64,000 nt of DNA. It comes from Bursaphelenchus xylophilus. Its lineage: Eukaryota; Nematoda; Chromadorea; Rhabditida; Aphelenchoididae. The stretch covers positions 2,294,001-2,358,000 of the forward strand of contig CAJFCV020000001.1 in the NCBI GenBank assembly GCA_904066235.2. Direction: 5' to 3'. This document shows, in pieces, positions 10,032-22,080 of the stretch. The notes beneath the pieces are model-generated. The model ran no database searches, was not told where the DNA came from, and was given only the letters and a program-made list of their open reading frames with translations. The stretch's first letter is position 1. The number at the start of each line of letters is the position of its first letter. Made by a program: the position numbers and the translations under genes.

Positions 10032-13000
10032 TTACTTCTTGTTGTTCTGCTGGGCCTGCGCTGCCGCCTGTTTGCGTTGGGCCAGGCGTCGGAGACGGAC
10101 TGAAAGTGCAAGGATTGGAAAACAGAAAAAAAGGTGAAAATTTGACGTAAATCGACTAAAAAACAGGTAGACAAATTATTAAATGGTCGAGAGGTTCGTT
10201 CAAACAGTATGTCTGCCAATTTTTTTCATTTCCCAGACAAAACTTTCTAAAAAAATTCAAAAAACAAAAAAAAAATCCAATCGCCATATCTCAAATATTT
10301 CTGCATAGTGCGCAATAAAATTTTTCATGGACTCCTATGGACGCACTGTACTCCCTATATCCAAGTTTCATCATGATCTAAACCCTGCAGCAAAAATTAT
10401 CACTACTGAAAGTTTGATAAATCAAGTGTAATATAAGCCTACGCAATTTCCTTCTCTAGCTTAAAAAAGTCATAGACTCTCTCAATTGACCCATAATCGC
10501 TCCACGTGTGAAGTTCTATAAAGTTCCTCGCAGTTCATAAAAAGTTATGGCCATTTAAATTCATCCCTCAAGGTTAACATAGCCCTGTCTAAAACCAAAA
10601 TTTGCTCTAAAAAGTCATAAAATCTCTCAATTGGCCCATAATCGCTTCAACTGTCAAGTTTTATTAAATTCCCCACAGTTCATAAAAAGTTATGACCATT
10701 TACATTCATCTACCTCAAGGCTAACATAGCCCTGTCCAAAAGCAAAATGTAATCTAAAAACTTATGGATTCTCTCAATTGGCCCATAACCACACCAACTA
10801 TCAAGTTTTATTAAATTCCAAACAGCTTGTAAAAAGTTATGACCATTTAAAAGACACTTCGCGAGTTGCTGAAGCAGGCTCAAATGGGGGTCTGCCCTAG
10901 AATTTGACCCCCACTTTTTTCTGTCTCAGCTGATGACATATAGGCTGTTAAACAACTTGGTGAATTTTTTTCGAAAAATTCGTCATCGTGACCGAGATAT
11001 GACATATTTATTGAATTTCGTTTAATGTGATATATTGTGCTAATTTATCGCCGAAACATTGCAGAACTGAGTACACACACGTTATAGGCCATGCTGAACA
11101 ACTTTGTAATTGACCCCAAGTTTGTCAGGTTACTGTAACATACCGTAACGCCCATGCTTGATCAATAAATCTCGATTTTCTCGATTTTTTTCAATAATTT
11201 TCTCGGAATTTTTTTGCATTTTTGGAATCAGCATCAAATTCTGCATCGGATAGACTATATGCGCATCTCCAGATAGGTGTACAAAAATGTCGTGGCGCAA
11301 CCGGTAGTGGGTCGGACTACCATTCAAAAGGTCCCGGGTTCGAGTCCGGGTGGAAGCAAAAATGCTCAAACGCGCTGGAAATTGTACCAAAACAGTTTTA
11401 ACCTATTGGAACTGTGTTTAAAATAAATAATAATTAACATTGTTGCCTAAAAAGGCTAAATTTTGGATTTTACGAAATTTTTGAAAATCATTATTTTTGT
11501 GGGCCCAAATCTGCCGAAGAAATGAAAACTTTTTGTAAGCGATTTTTTTGTGTAGAAACAACGCATGGCACATAGAAAGAGTAGTCCTCAAATGATTTCG
11601 TTCAATTTTGCCCAAAACACCAAAAAAATTTCGTATTTTGGCATTTGACAAAACATTGAAATAATGACTTTCAGGAGTCCTTACGCGGAATCGTTTCCAA
11701 TTTTATAGAGCAGTATTTTGCGCTGCTTTCAAATATCTTTCTAATAGCCGCGAAAATTTTCCACAAAAAAATTTACATTTGAAAATTTGTAGATATTCAC
11801 ATATTTCATGATGTTACAGTATTCAGTCTTGTAAAATTTGCTAAAAAATTGACTCCCCATAGTGGAAAACATGTGTATCCACGTTTGAATGACGTCACTT
11901 CGGCTTACTGGGTTCTGGCGGTGCTCTCCGATTAAAACGAAAAAGTTCAACTTTTTGGTGTTTTGGGCAAAACTGAACGAAATCCTTTGAGGAATAGTCT
12001 TTCTATGTGCCATGCGTTGTTTCTAAACAAAAAAATCGCTTACAAAAAATTTTCATTTCTTCGGCAGATTTGGGCCCACAAAAATCATGATTTTCAAAAA
12101 TTTCGTAAAATCCAAAATTTAGCCTTTTTAGGCAACAATGTTAATTATTATTTATTTTAAACACAGTTCCAATAGGTTAAAACTGTTTTGGTACAATTTC
12201 CAGCGCGTTTGAGCATTTTTGCTTCCACCTGGACTCGAACCCGGGACCTTTTGAATGGTAGTCCGACCCACTACCGGTTGCGCCACGACATTTTTGTACA
12301 CCTATCTGGAGATGCGCATATAGTCTATCCGATGCAGAATTTGATGCTGATTCCAAAAATGCAAAAAAATTCCGAGAAAATTATTGAAAAAAAATCGAGA
12401 AAATCAAGATTTATTGATCAAGCATGGGCGTTACGGTATGTTACAGTAACCTGACAAACTTGGGGTCAATTACAAAGTTGTTCAGCATGGCCTATAACGT
12501 GTGTGTACTCAGTTCTGCAATGTTGCGGCGATAAATTAGCACAATATATCACATTAAACGAAATTCAATAAATGTGTCATATCTCGGTCATGATGACGAA
12601 TTTTTCGAAAAAAATTCACCAAGTTGTTTAACAGCCTATATGTCATCAGTTGAGACAGAAAAAAGTGGGGGTCAAATTCTAGGGCAGACCCTCCTTCCAC
12701 AACTGGCGAAGTCTCTTTTAAATTCATCTACCTCAAGGCTAACATAGCACTGTCCAAAATCCTTTCCCAAATCAAAACCCCTCGCCTACCTCGTTCATAA
12801 TTTCTCTCCAGCGCTTCCGAGACTCGATGTCTTGCTTCCATCGACTGCAGCGACACGCCCACCCTCAACAAGGACTCGTTATCCTCGACGGTCATCATGA
12901 TGTCCATCTCGATGGGGATGCCCAACGCCTGTTGTCGTTGGTTCTCGGCGTGGAACTCGATGATGCTCTGATGTTTCAGGGTGGCACGGAGCATCTTGGC

Positions 13001-14411
13001 GATCATCTCGGGACTAATAAAGTTGCTTTCGACGTTCAGCACTCGCAGTGAGGGGAGGTTTTCGATGAGCTCCACCAAAGGCCGCGCCTCCTGATCGTCG
13101 ATGGCGGTGTTGGAAAGCGAGAGTTTGGTGAGATGTTTGGAATTGGATGCAGTCTTGACCAGTTTGCGGATCTTCTCTTTGGGTAGGCGCTTCATGTTGT
13201 TAATGTTGATTTCCGTCATATTTGGATCGTTGGTCTCTAACCGTCTAAAACAATATAATTGAGTCGAAAATAATCAAAATCAATATCCAAAACCTCTTCC
13301 ATTTGAAATCTAATGCCTCAAAATCCAATAAAAAATGGGCTTAACCCAAATTGCAACCTACTGTATGCACTGATCTACATCTGTTTGATTTTCGGGTTCA
13401 TCTGGAACAATTCGTGGCTGATATGCTTTGATTACACCGTCAAAAGTGGCTGTATTTTCGTCTTGGGCCTTGCCCTTCAATGCGTTATAATACTGTGTTT
13501 GGTTCAGGACGTTATGCATTCCTAAAAATTGAGAATGAAAATTATATTAAACTTGGTATCATCATACCCAAAATTCCCGCCAAGTCGACCAAATCCTTCT
13601 CTGGCGCTTTGTCCAAGGCTTTCTCAATGAAGTCATCGCCTTCGCCCTCTGTGTCACTGTCCAAATCGAGCATAATCGGCATGGGAACCTTCTTATCCTT
13701 CCCTTTTCCGCCATCTTGAACATTCGGGTTCTTCTCCTCAAACACTTTGCCTAAAATCAATTGAGATGATTCGAAATGGTTCCTAAAACATTCAACAAAC
13801 AATAAAAAACAGCGCTTACCTCGTTTCTGCCCCAAAGCAAATGGCACCTTCTCTTCCCAATCTTTATCTTGTTTGGCTTCTTCTTCCAGATGTTGCAGCA
13901 GTTTCTCACGTTTATATGGGCCTGTTGGGGTCTTGTCGATATGATAGGTGCCTCGTTGCGAGGGCGGAAGCATTGAGTTCTGAAAAGAACAAGGGGAATA
14001 GATAAAAATTTAAATTCTCCTTGATGGACCTAGTGTAATATCAAAAGAGTGGATTTTTATATGGAAAGACGACAAAATCAAAGAATTTTTTGCTGGAAAA
14101 AGCAAAAACATGGTCTGTGAATCATTTCTTTCAACCTTATATGCATATTTGTTTTGCCTAAAACAAGAAAAAATCAAAAAACGTTGACTTACATCCGGAT
14201 CCAAATCGTTATTCAATTCCTCCATCTCCTCCACGGACAGGTTGTTCAATAGATTGTCGAGGTCATTGTCGTCGATATCACGCAGATCCCGTCCGTAGAT
14301 CTTGCGCTTTTCGCCCGCCGACGTTGTGGGTTCCGACTTCTTCGGCGGAATCGATATGGTCTGATCCTCGGCATAGTAACTGAAATCCGATGCAACTGGG
14401 ATCATACTCAT
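10032..14411 (-). CDS. tmd-1: tropomodulin, 414 residues
   Basis: Tropomodulin caps the pointed end of actin filaments together with tropomyosin, best known in muscle sarcomeres and epithelial cortex. Exons: 14411-14193, 13979-13820, 13750-13568, 13521-13362, 13244-12790, 10099-10032, with phases 0, 1, 1, 2, 1 all consistent. The N-terminal tropomyosin/actin-binding half shows RDLRDIDDNDLDNLLNNL, LNNDLDPDNSMLPPSQRG and PTGPYKREKLLQHLEE. The middle has LVDLAGILGMHNVLNQTQYY. The C-terminal leucine-rich repeats run TEININNMKRLPKEK, LTKLSLSNTAIDD, LRVLNVESNFISPE. The tail ERVRLRRLAQRKQ comes from a small final exon 2.7 kb away, across a palindromic transposon. The length is close to the animal family. 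The start has AAAATGA context. Alternative first exons further upstream are possible but not shown. Confidence 0.95.
10455..10850. repeat. three tandem ~146 bp units in last tropomodulin intron
   Basis: The words CTCTCAATTG(A/G)CCCATAA, TTCATAAAAAGTTATG and GACCATTTA recur with a period near 146 bp. The third unit is split by the palindromic element and resumes at 12718 with TTAAATTCATCTACCTCAAG. Confidence 0.85.
11289..11357 (+). other. tRNA-like sequence, left arm of palindrome
   Basis: It has an A-box-like TGGCGCAACCGGTAG and a B-box GGTTCGAGTCC at the right spacing, but the acceptor ends do not pair and the T stem has a mismatch. It is therefore a tRNA-derived promoter-like remnant rather than a working tRNA. 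Confidence 0.65.
12221..12290 (-). other. tRNA-like sequence, right arm of palindrome
   Basis: Mirror copy of the left-arm box. One visible change (GAGTCCAGG for GAGTCCGGG) weakens the T stem further. Confidence 0.65.
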
Positions 14412-16760
14412 TTTGAAGGCCTTAGAAAGTTTTTTAGTCCGATTCGGACAATTTTATGTCGCCAACAAGGCTTCAGCTTCGATTTTCCTGCGGGCAAACT
14501 TTGATCAATCTGTGGTGGAGAAAACCTAAAGAAAGAAGAAGATAAGAGGAAGATTCAACGAGGGAAAAGACGCGTATTGATCTGGATTTATCTGGAGCTC
14601 ATAAAAAGTCAAAAATTTTAAACTTTTGGCGAAAAAACAAAAATTCCTTCAAGTTCAACCAAGTGCAATATAAATTTGATGTCAGCTCTGCAAAGAACTA
14701 TTTAAAACTCCAAAAAACAGTTGATAACGGTTCTTCAAAGCACAATGCCCCTCTAGTTCACCACCTCCAAGCAGTTTGAAGGGTTTTAGATATCAAATTG
14801 GCCGAAAATCCTCGAAAGTCCCTAAAATCCAGATCAACACAAAAAAAAATTTGCAAATTTACCTTCTACAACCCCGACCTGCTCGAAAAATGATGTCGAG
14901 AAAAACAATAGCAGACAAGGTAGATAATGAGCTAACAGGCCCCCGGAACGAAGGGCACAAGAACGTCGAGACCTCGAGAAAATGGGCCCGCCCGTCTGGC
15001 CGCACTCCTCGGGCGTGCGGTTCTCTCGGGTCGCGGCCGTTCGAAGACGGTCTCGGGAATTTCGAATCGAGAGGGAGAGGCGAAAAACAGAGTTCGAGAT
15101 CTCCGTCAAAACTCGGCGGAATAAAAAAAAAAGAAAATCTCCGATGGGCTTGCGGCGGAATGCCAAGAACTCGTCGAAAGTGGCGAATTGCGCGGGAATT
15201 TTGAATTCAAATTGTTTGAAATTGAAGTAATGTGGGTGAATTTGATTTTACTCTGTTTTGGAAGCTGTCTTGAGGCTCTAGAAATTATATTCAGCTAGTT
15301 GACACCTTTTTTTGCGAACGATCTGCTTTCTTCAAGTGTAAGATGAGGGTAAACAAAGATGAAGTAGAAAACCAATGAGCATGACTTGAAATTGGGTTCA
15401 TGATGCACGCAAACAAAGGATGAGGATATGAGAGAGAGAATACAGATCATGATTCGCCACAATTCGAGATTTGAATTAACTTTTAAGGCAATTAAGTTGC
15501 TAGAGTTCAATTTGCAAGTCCTGAAAATTGGATCCACAGATTCCGATAAAACTAAAGACAAATCAAGAATAGACCTTGATAAGACTTATGTCAGATTTTT
15601 GGCCCACACTCTGCAGAAAACGTTAAGATTTTTAAGGCGAAAGTTTTAAAATTTGAAGTCAAAACTGGCATTTTTTCGACTCCTGTTTTGCAAAAAAATC
15701 GTCAGAAGTGAGAAACGAAAATTCCCCATAAAACATCTATTTTTTCCTAGCAAAGCTCAAAAAGTTGTAGCCGAAAACTATTTTTTGTCTGGCGCACTCT
15801 CCTCATTTTTCGTGCTCTCTCGGAAGAAATCGTCCATATCTCTGCTGCGGTTGCAAAGCCCGAGGAAAAATTTTCACAGATTGATCTATAGGCTAATAGG
15901 AGTATGTATGCCAAATTTTGAGTAAATCTGTCTATCGCGCGCCGAGATATTGCACTATAAATTTTTAACGTCATCATAATTTTTTTTGTGTCAAATTTCA
16001 CATCCATCCTCTATCTTTGTCGTCTTAACTTTTTATGCGATATAATAAGAGCTTTTTTTCACTTTTCCCATCCGTCAACTTCCGTCGCAACCCCTAAAAT
16101 TTTCGTTTTCCAGCCTTTGCCTTCCAGTCATAACCGAGCGATCTCTGTTAACAAACAACTGGGACCATAAGCCGTTCGGTCTTTAAAAATCTCTCCTCTC
16201 CTCGGAACAGGTGGGTATAAAAACAACGGGGTCCGCGACCCCGACTGCAGCAATTGGCCGAGGCTCGCACGCAAACACGCCCCGAGCCGTGAAGGGACGG
16301 GGATCCGCGAACCACGGCCCAAAACCCTGCTTGCACTCTTCTGGGTCACATTTCGAGCACAATCACGGGACATTCAGATGGAGATGGCTATTGAAAAATG
16401 ATGGTGAAAATGGTCGTTATGCACTATATATAGCAAGTTGGAAAAAAAAATTTTGTTTTGCTGCCATAAAGCTTACGGAGAGGATGAAAATGAGACATGA
16501 AGAAAAAATGTGAAATTTCTCAGCAAGTATTGCTCAGATGTTCTTGAAATTCGGCACATCTACTGCTTCTAGGCCACATATAAATTACTGAAAATTTAAG
16601 TTTGCGCTTGGCAGGAACAGCTGGGATATTCAACATTCTTGGACGGCGAGAGACTATAGAAATCAAGAGGGATGGTCAGACAAAAGAATCGAGAAGAACT
16701 GGATATACTCTGTTGGAAAAAAAATAATTTTTCGATCTAAAGATCTCAATATAAAAGTTT
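14412..16760. other. gene-free region upstream of tropomodulin, with GC-rich islands
   Basis: No splice-consistent coding exon was found. Two GC-rich stretches stand out from the AT-rich background: 14880-15190 (GTCGAGACCTCGAG, CTCTCGGGTCGCGGCCG) and 16120-16370 (AACAGGTGGGTATAAAAAC, then GGGGTCCGCGACCCCG). They may be distal promoters or untranslated first exons of tropomodulin. 15550-16000 resembles the interior of element A. Confidence 0.4.
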
Positions 16761-16764
16761 CTAT

Positions 16765-16920
16765 CAGTCTGTCGGGAAAATAATGAGCACTTGTCGCATC
16801 GAAAATCGTATCGCCGCCGAGAAAAAAAAGAATTGTGTCGCGGTAAAAACCAAATTGCTTTCCGCTCCAGCGACGTGATAGACTCGGCGACATTAGGCTC
16901 ATTATTTTCCCGACATACTG
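16765..16920 (+). repeat. element B copy
   Basis: CAGTCTGTCGGGAAAATAAT opens the copy and ATTATTTTCCCGACATACTG closes it. The interior carries CGCATCGAAAATCG and the GCCGCCGAGAAAA motif. Confidence 0.85.
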
Positions 16921-17720
16921 ATAATCCTAATGTGCCCCAAGCTTCATCAAGATCTGCCCTTTGACCATATCACCGTATCTGTTTTTAGAAACAGTCATCC
17001 TCAGGACTATGATGACATGACGATTGATGTGATAGAAGCTACCATAACCGCTCTTATAATTGATGGAGACTTCTAGAGACAATCAGGACAGAAATATAAC
17101 ATCTTTTCATAGTGCAGACAATTATCATCATTTCCAGAGGGCCATCAAACCCATTAAACTTTCAGGGGAAGTGCACAAAGTGCTACACATAGACTTTGAT
17201 GAACTTTGGCTCAAAATTAGATTAGTTGAAGACGCATGATTTCTAGCTCGCGCTGTGCAGAAATCACTGAGATTTTTAGAATGAAACTTGGATAAGAATG
17301 TGACATTTTCTGATAATCTGATAACTAATAATTTTTTACCCCAAATTTACCCTAATCCAATCGCCCTGCCCCACAAAAATCGCCCCAAACCCCCCGGCGC
17401 TTACGGTTTGTCGTTGTGATCCAGCACTGCGACCATTTATCCGACGCACGATGCAAAAACAGGGCACCCGGAGAGACAGAAACCCCTGTTCTCTGGAAAA
17501 CGTTTAAGTCCGCGAAAAGCAAAATGGGGTAATCGAATGAATAACGGTCGTTCGAAATGCCACGGAAAGACCACACATTCCCCCCAGGGGGGCTGCTGAC
17601 ACCAACCTCGAAAGTCCCAATTTTTTATTTTTGTTTTTCACAATGGATGGGAATTGTTTTTTCGTGGTGCTTGTCAACAGGGAGATTGGGGTTGTTAGAA
17701 GAATTATATTAGTATTTTCC
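16921..17720. other. no gene seen; GC-rich island 17340-17620
   Basis: The island has an unusual base composition (CCCCAAACCCCCCGGCGC, CATTCCCCCCAGGGGGGC). On the minus strand it ends in a good splice donor (ACAAACCGTAAGCG). The minus-strand frame that stays open longest has no in-frame ATG, so an untranslated first exon is possible but unproven. Confidence 0.3.
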
Positions 17721-17724
17721 CAAA

Positions 17725-18135
17725 GTCCATGGACATTTTTTTGCGTTTGCACAGTGCATTTTGAACTTTTTCCACACTTGTCGCCAGCGCACAGTGCACC
17801 GTGCAAACCTCAAAAAAGCCAAAAAGGCCGATTGCACTGTGCACTTGCTTACTTCGCAACTATATTCCGCCGCACAGTGCATTTTGAACATTTTCTCCCA
17901 CTTGTCGCCAGCGCACAGTGCAAAAAAAATCTTGAACTTTTGCACTCTGCAAGCCTCAAAAAAACCGTTTGCACTAGGCAAATTCCTGGCGCCGCCGCAG
18001 CAACGTGGCTGAAACTTGCTTCTGTCGCAGCGATATTTCGCCGCACAGTGCAAAAACCAAAAAAAGTAGAATGCACGGTGCAAAAAATTAGGGTGCACAG
18101 TGCGGGCCGCGACAAATGTCCATGCACTTTATGAA
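17725..18135. repeat. inverted-repeat element rich in GCACAGTGC
   Basis: The ends AAAGTCCATGGACATTT and AAATGTCCATGCACTTT are inverted copies. Inside are at least six TTGCACAGTGCA-type palindromes plus ATATTTCGCCGCACAGTGC. Confidence 0.75.
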
Positions 18136-18930
18136 AATGCACGAAATCAGAGATATGTATAAATACTTATTCTTTGTCCTACTAGGCCATCAGGAAAGTC
18201 GGTGAAATCATTCCCGTGGCATTACTGTGAAAAAACAAAAGTTCACTTTGCACCGTGCAATAGGCTTTTTTGGGATGTCACTCGCCCTTGACTTTTTTGC
18301 ACTGTGCAAACGCCAAAAATCATTCCAGTGGATCTCCGGCCCGACCAGCAGCAAACAGATTCTACGATGAGTTTACGAGGGTCAAGAAGAAACCTCTGGA
18401 AGCACAAAAATCAAAAATTAAGAACTCCCAAAGCTCTAAACCCAAATTTTACGAGTGTTTATGCCATATGCAAAGCAAAACTGTTCATTTCAGAAAACCA
18501 ATTGCCGTTTTTTCCACTAGTGGTGTCTAGACTAATTAGCCTACGAAATGATTTTTTGTAAGCATTATGCCCAAGGGAAAATACCAAATTTCACAAAAGA
18601 AACTCAGAAAATCAAAAAAAAAAATTGTCGAAAAAATCAACATTAACCATTTGCAAAATTAGTAACTACTATTACTAAAACAATGCCCCTGCATTTCCAA
18701 ACCTATTGCAAACCAAAGACCAAGTTTAATGTCATCGTCGGAACAGCAAAACAAGACAATGCTTCTCTCAAGCGTCCCCGGTCAAAACAATGTTCCGCAG
18801 ATGTTCCAAATTGTCGGCATTTAATCAGGAATGCCGAGAGGGCCACAAAAAACTAAACCAGGTGATTTGCGATCCAAATTCTTGCAGGTATCAAGCGGAT
18901 AATTTCCTTTTTGCCAATAATGCAAGTGCT
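18136..18930. other. no gene seen
   Basis: A few further GCACTGTGCAA words occur at 18240-18315. The rest is AT-rich without coding signals. Confidence 0.4.
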
Positions 18931-18934
18931 CGGT

Positions 18935-19345
18935 GTGTGACGGTCAGATTTTAAAGGAACTTACTATTAATTGGCAGAAATTTAGAGTGACATTTTTTCC
19001 GAAAATGACCGAGATTTTTGGTCCGAAAGTTGGCGGAATTTCGAGATTTTTTGTCGCATTTTGACACAAAAATTCTCGTAGTTATTTCTACTGTAGAGGG
19101 TAAAATCTTCACCATAAATCAATTTTTTTCCGTGCAAAAGTAGCAAAGATATGGCCAAAAAAGACTTCTCTCTGACCGCTCTCCGCCTTTCGCGTACTCT
19201 CTCGGCCGCAAAAATGGCTAAAATTTCTCGGCTTCCCTGTGAAGTGTGAGCTAAAATTTTCAGGAATTTAAATGTGTTCTATCCCCCGAAATGTAAGCAA
19301 AATTTAAAGAAAATCTGAGCGTCGCACTTGGGGTCCTTTCCCTAT
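18935..19345. repeat. element A copy, degraded left end
   Basis: The right end reads CTGAGCGTCGCACTTGGGG. The left end is reduced to GTGACGGTCAGATTTT. The interior CTGACCGCTCTCCGC motif is typical. Confidence 0.7.
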
Positions 19346-19638
19346 AAAGAAAACACACGACTTTTCCCCCCAAAAATCACTAAAATTTGAAGCCAAATTA
19401 AAAGTACGCAAAACAGAGCTCTTCTATTACTCCACAAGCTCTTTGGTCCTTTGCTATTGGTAATTGATACAAGGGTATCATTTTCGTGGTGACTTAAAAA
19501 AACTTTTCCATTCTATTTAAAATACATGCAAACTCTGTCCAACAAATCTCCGTAAACAAAACTTGTCTGTAAAGTGCAGTCTTATAGTTTGCAAGGATCA
19601 ATTTTAAGCTAAAAAGGACATCTCTACAGAAAAACCTT

Positions 19639-19785
19639 AGTCTGTCGGGAAAATAATAGGCACTCTGTCGCATCGCAAATCGCATCGGAAATGAATGGTG
19701 TCGCTGTAAAATCAAATTGCTTTTCACTTCAGCGACGCGATTGGCACAGCGACATTGTTCTCATTATTTTCCCGACGGACTAATC
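19639..19785 (+). repeat. element B copy
   Basis: TTAGTCTGTCGGGAAAATAA to TTTTCCCGACGGACTAA. The outer TTAG/CTAA pair extends the inverted repeat. Confidence 0.85.
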
Positions 19786-19794
19786 GGCTAAAAA

Positions 19795-20375
19795 AGCACA
19801 TTTTGCACCGTGCAAACAACACAATTTGCATCGTCATAAAACCCATTTTGCATCGTCCAAAAAACCTTTTTTGAGCCGTGCAAAAATCCAATTTTGCACT
19901 GTGCAAGAAACACATTTTGCACCGTGCAAAAAAACACATTTTGCGCCGTCCATAAAACTCATTTTTCACTGTGAAAAAACCCATTTTGCATTGTGCAAAA
20001 AACACATTTTGCACCGTGCAAAAAACATACTTTTCACCGTCCAAAAAAACACATTTTGCGCCGTCCATAAAACTCATTTTTCACTGTGAAAAAACCCATT
20101 TTGCATTGTGCAAAAAACACATTTCGCACCGTGCAAAAAACATACTTTTAACCGTCCAAAAGACACATTTTGCACCGGGCAAAAAACCCTTTTGCACCAT
20201 GCATAAAAACCATTTTGCACCGTGCAAAAAACCCATTTTTCACTATGAAAAAAAGACATTTTGCACCGTGCATAAAAACCATTTTGCACGGTGCATAAAA
20301 CCCATTTTGCACCATGCATAAAAACCATTTTGCACCGTGCAAAAGACCTCATTTTGCACTGTGCAATATAATCGA
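19795..20375. repeat. minisatellite of CATTTTGCACCGTGCAAAAAA units
   Basis: More than twenty imperfect 23-30 bp units, each a short TTTGCAC-GTGCAAA palindrome, alternate with variants (CATAAAACC, TTTTTCACTGTGAAAAAA). A block of about 125 bp is duplicated (19937-20050 and 20048-20160). Long open frames on both strands come from the repeat period and are not genes. Confidence 0.9.
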
Positions 20376-21050
20376 AATATCGCGCGACAAAAGCCATGTT
20401 CAACCGAGTCGCTGCGACTTTTCCGAAGCGATTTCGCGTACTGACTGAAAATGCACTGTGCAAGGAAGTGAATTCAAAAAAAGTGATAGATTTTTGACCC
20501 GGCTGACCCTGCAAACCCGCTCATCTCACGCGAAAAACATCCGAACTCCGAGCGCTCCCTAAAATGCGATTCTCACGCTCCTCAAACAGAAACCCAAAAC
20601 CCAAAGCCGAACAATGCATAAAATGTGAAGGGATCTGGGACGAGAGAAGAAGAACGCCTGAGGGCCTGCTATAAACCCTGACAAACGATCGATTTTAATA
20701 TTTTTGGCCATTAACCTACTCTTCCAATCACTTCTCGCTATTTTTAACGCAATATGGGCGATCTGCCGCCATTCCCCGGCTGACATTCTCGCTCTGATAC
20801 GAAAATCAAAAGTATGATCGGAAAGAGTGTGAGAAGTTTATGATCGACTTGGCAGAAGCGGTTGAATGCAACGTGAGGTGGGATTTGGAAGTCAAAAGAT
20901 CAACGAGGTGGGATATGGTAAGGTGTCATATGTATTATTATTTGATAAAAAATGGTAAGTTTAGAAAGCGTAGAGATATAAAAATATAACACTATTGCGC
21001 AATAAGGTATCTTTTTACCGAATTCAAAAAAAAAACTTTTTACTTTTTGA
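20376..21050. other. spacer with GC-rich unique stretch 20490-20800
   Basis: No coding exon. GGGATCTGGGACGAGAGAAG and a CTATAAACC box occur, and nothing identifies their role. Confidence 0.3.
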
Positions 21051-21057
21051 ATTCACA

Positions 21058-21525
21058 AAGGAAGTACTCCAAGTGCGACGCTCAGATTTTCATGTTTACT
21101 CTATATTCTGCAGCCATTTCGGGCACAGGCCATTAAAAATTTCAGATCAATTCCGAAAGTTTCAGCTCGCGCTTTGCAGGCGCGGCCGAGATATTCACCA
21201 ATCCTTGCGACCGAGAGAGTACACTAAACGCGGAGAACGGAATTTTTTGCCCATACCTTTGTCAGTATCGTGCGGAAAAAGTTGATTTTTTTTGTGAAAA
21301 CATTATTTACTGCGGTAGAAACAGGGATGAAACTTTTCATGTCAAAATTCGCAAAAAAATGCCAAATTTCATCAACTTTTGACCTAAAAATCTCGGTGAT
21401 TTCTGTATATTTCTCCAAAGCGCAATCTAGGAAATCTGGAGATGCCTGAAAAAAATTTATCCATTATTAAAACTCTTGCCAAATTTCATCAAAATCTGAA
21501 CGTCGCACTTGGAACCCTTCCTTTG
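21058..21525. repeat. element A copy
   Basis: GGAAGTACTCCAAGTGCGAC at the left and GTCGCACTTGGAACCCTTCC at the right. Confidence 0.82.
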
Positions 21526-21954
21526 TGAATGATGAAAATAGAAAAAAACTCACTTGCTCTGCATCCTTGAGGTCACTGGCTGGGCTGAGATTTCTTAGTG
21601 GCTTTGACTTCTTGGCTGACCCTTCAATTACCACTGTGATTGTTATAGACGGCTTATTTCTCCAAGGAGTTTCTGAAAACATTCAGGATAGTTTGCATCA
21701 GATTCTGCATGTAGTACTCCATGCGATTCACAAGCACGATGATTTAAGATTGATGAAATTTCAACGAGATTTTTAGCTCGCAATTTGAAAAAAATATTGG
21801 TTTTCAGTTCCACAAAAATCAGTAAAATATGTTCAGATCACAAGGGAGATTGCCGTACTGTAGGCTTTTTTCGAAGCATTTTACGCCGCGAAAAAATGTC
21901 TACGCATTAGCGTAATATATTATACTAGCCGGGCCAAGAAGTGCGGGCATGTAT

Positions 21955-22080
21955 GCACTGAAATAATGAGCACAATGTCGCCGAACTGAAAAACCATTTG
22001 GTTTTGCCGCGACACAATTGATTTTTTTCAGTGGCGATGCAATTTGCGATGCGACGGAGTGCTTATTATTTCCTGAAGAA
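21955..22080 (-). repeat. element B copy, worn ends
   Basis: The interior (GCCGCGACACAATTGATTTTT, GGCGATGCAA) is clear, but both CAGTCTGTCGGG ends are mutated. Confidence 0.65.

Larger units (their letters stand above)
10851..12717. mobile_element. 1.87 kb palindromic element flanked by TTAA
   Basis: The ends are AAGACACTTCGC and GCGAAGTCTCTT, which match at 11 of 12 positions when inverted. Both ends are flanked by TTAA (10847-10850 and 12718-12721). The arms, about 10851-11640 and 11960-12717, are near-perfect reverse complements. The uninterrupted target CCATTTAAATTCATC is seen at 10552 in the tandem repeat, which confirms a 4-bp TTAA duplication as in the piggyBac superfamily. No transposase is encoded, so it is non-autonomous. 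Each arm holds a tRNA-like box. Confidence 0.88.

Noticed and set aside
11289..12290. Two functional tRNA genes
   Set aside because: The acceptor ends do not pair and the anticodon arm is unconvincing, so I call them tRNA-like only.
11130..12454. Frames containing TRTRDLLNGSPTHYRLRH
   Set aside because: This is the usual spurious translation of a tRNA-like region on the wrong strand, not a protein.
17352..17576. Coding first exon of a tropomodulin isoform
   Set aside because: The open frame lacks an ATG in phase and the donor does not join the known first exon without crossing its start codon. An untranslated exon remains possible.
19795..20375. CRISPR array
   Set aside because: Units are palindromic and contiguous without unique spacers, and the DNA is clearly eukaryotic.
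19826..20514. Open frames of 87-146 codons on both strands
   Set aside because: Product of the minisatellite period. The translations are runs of HFAPCKK or ARCKMVF type.
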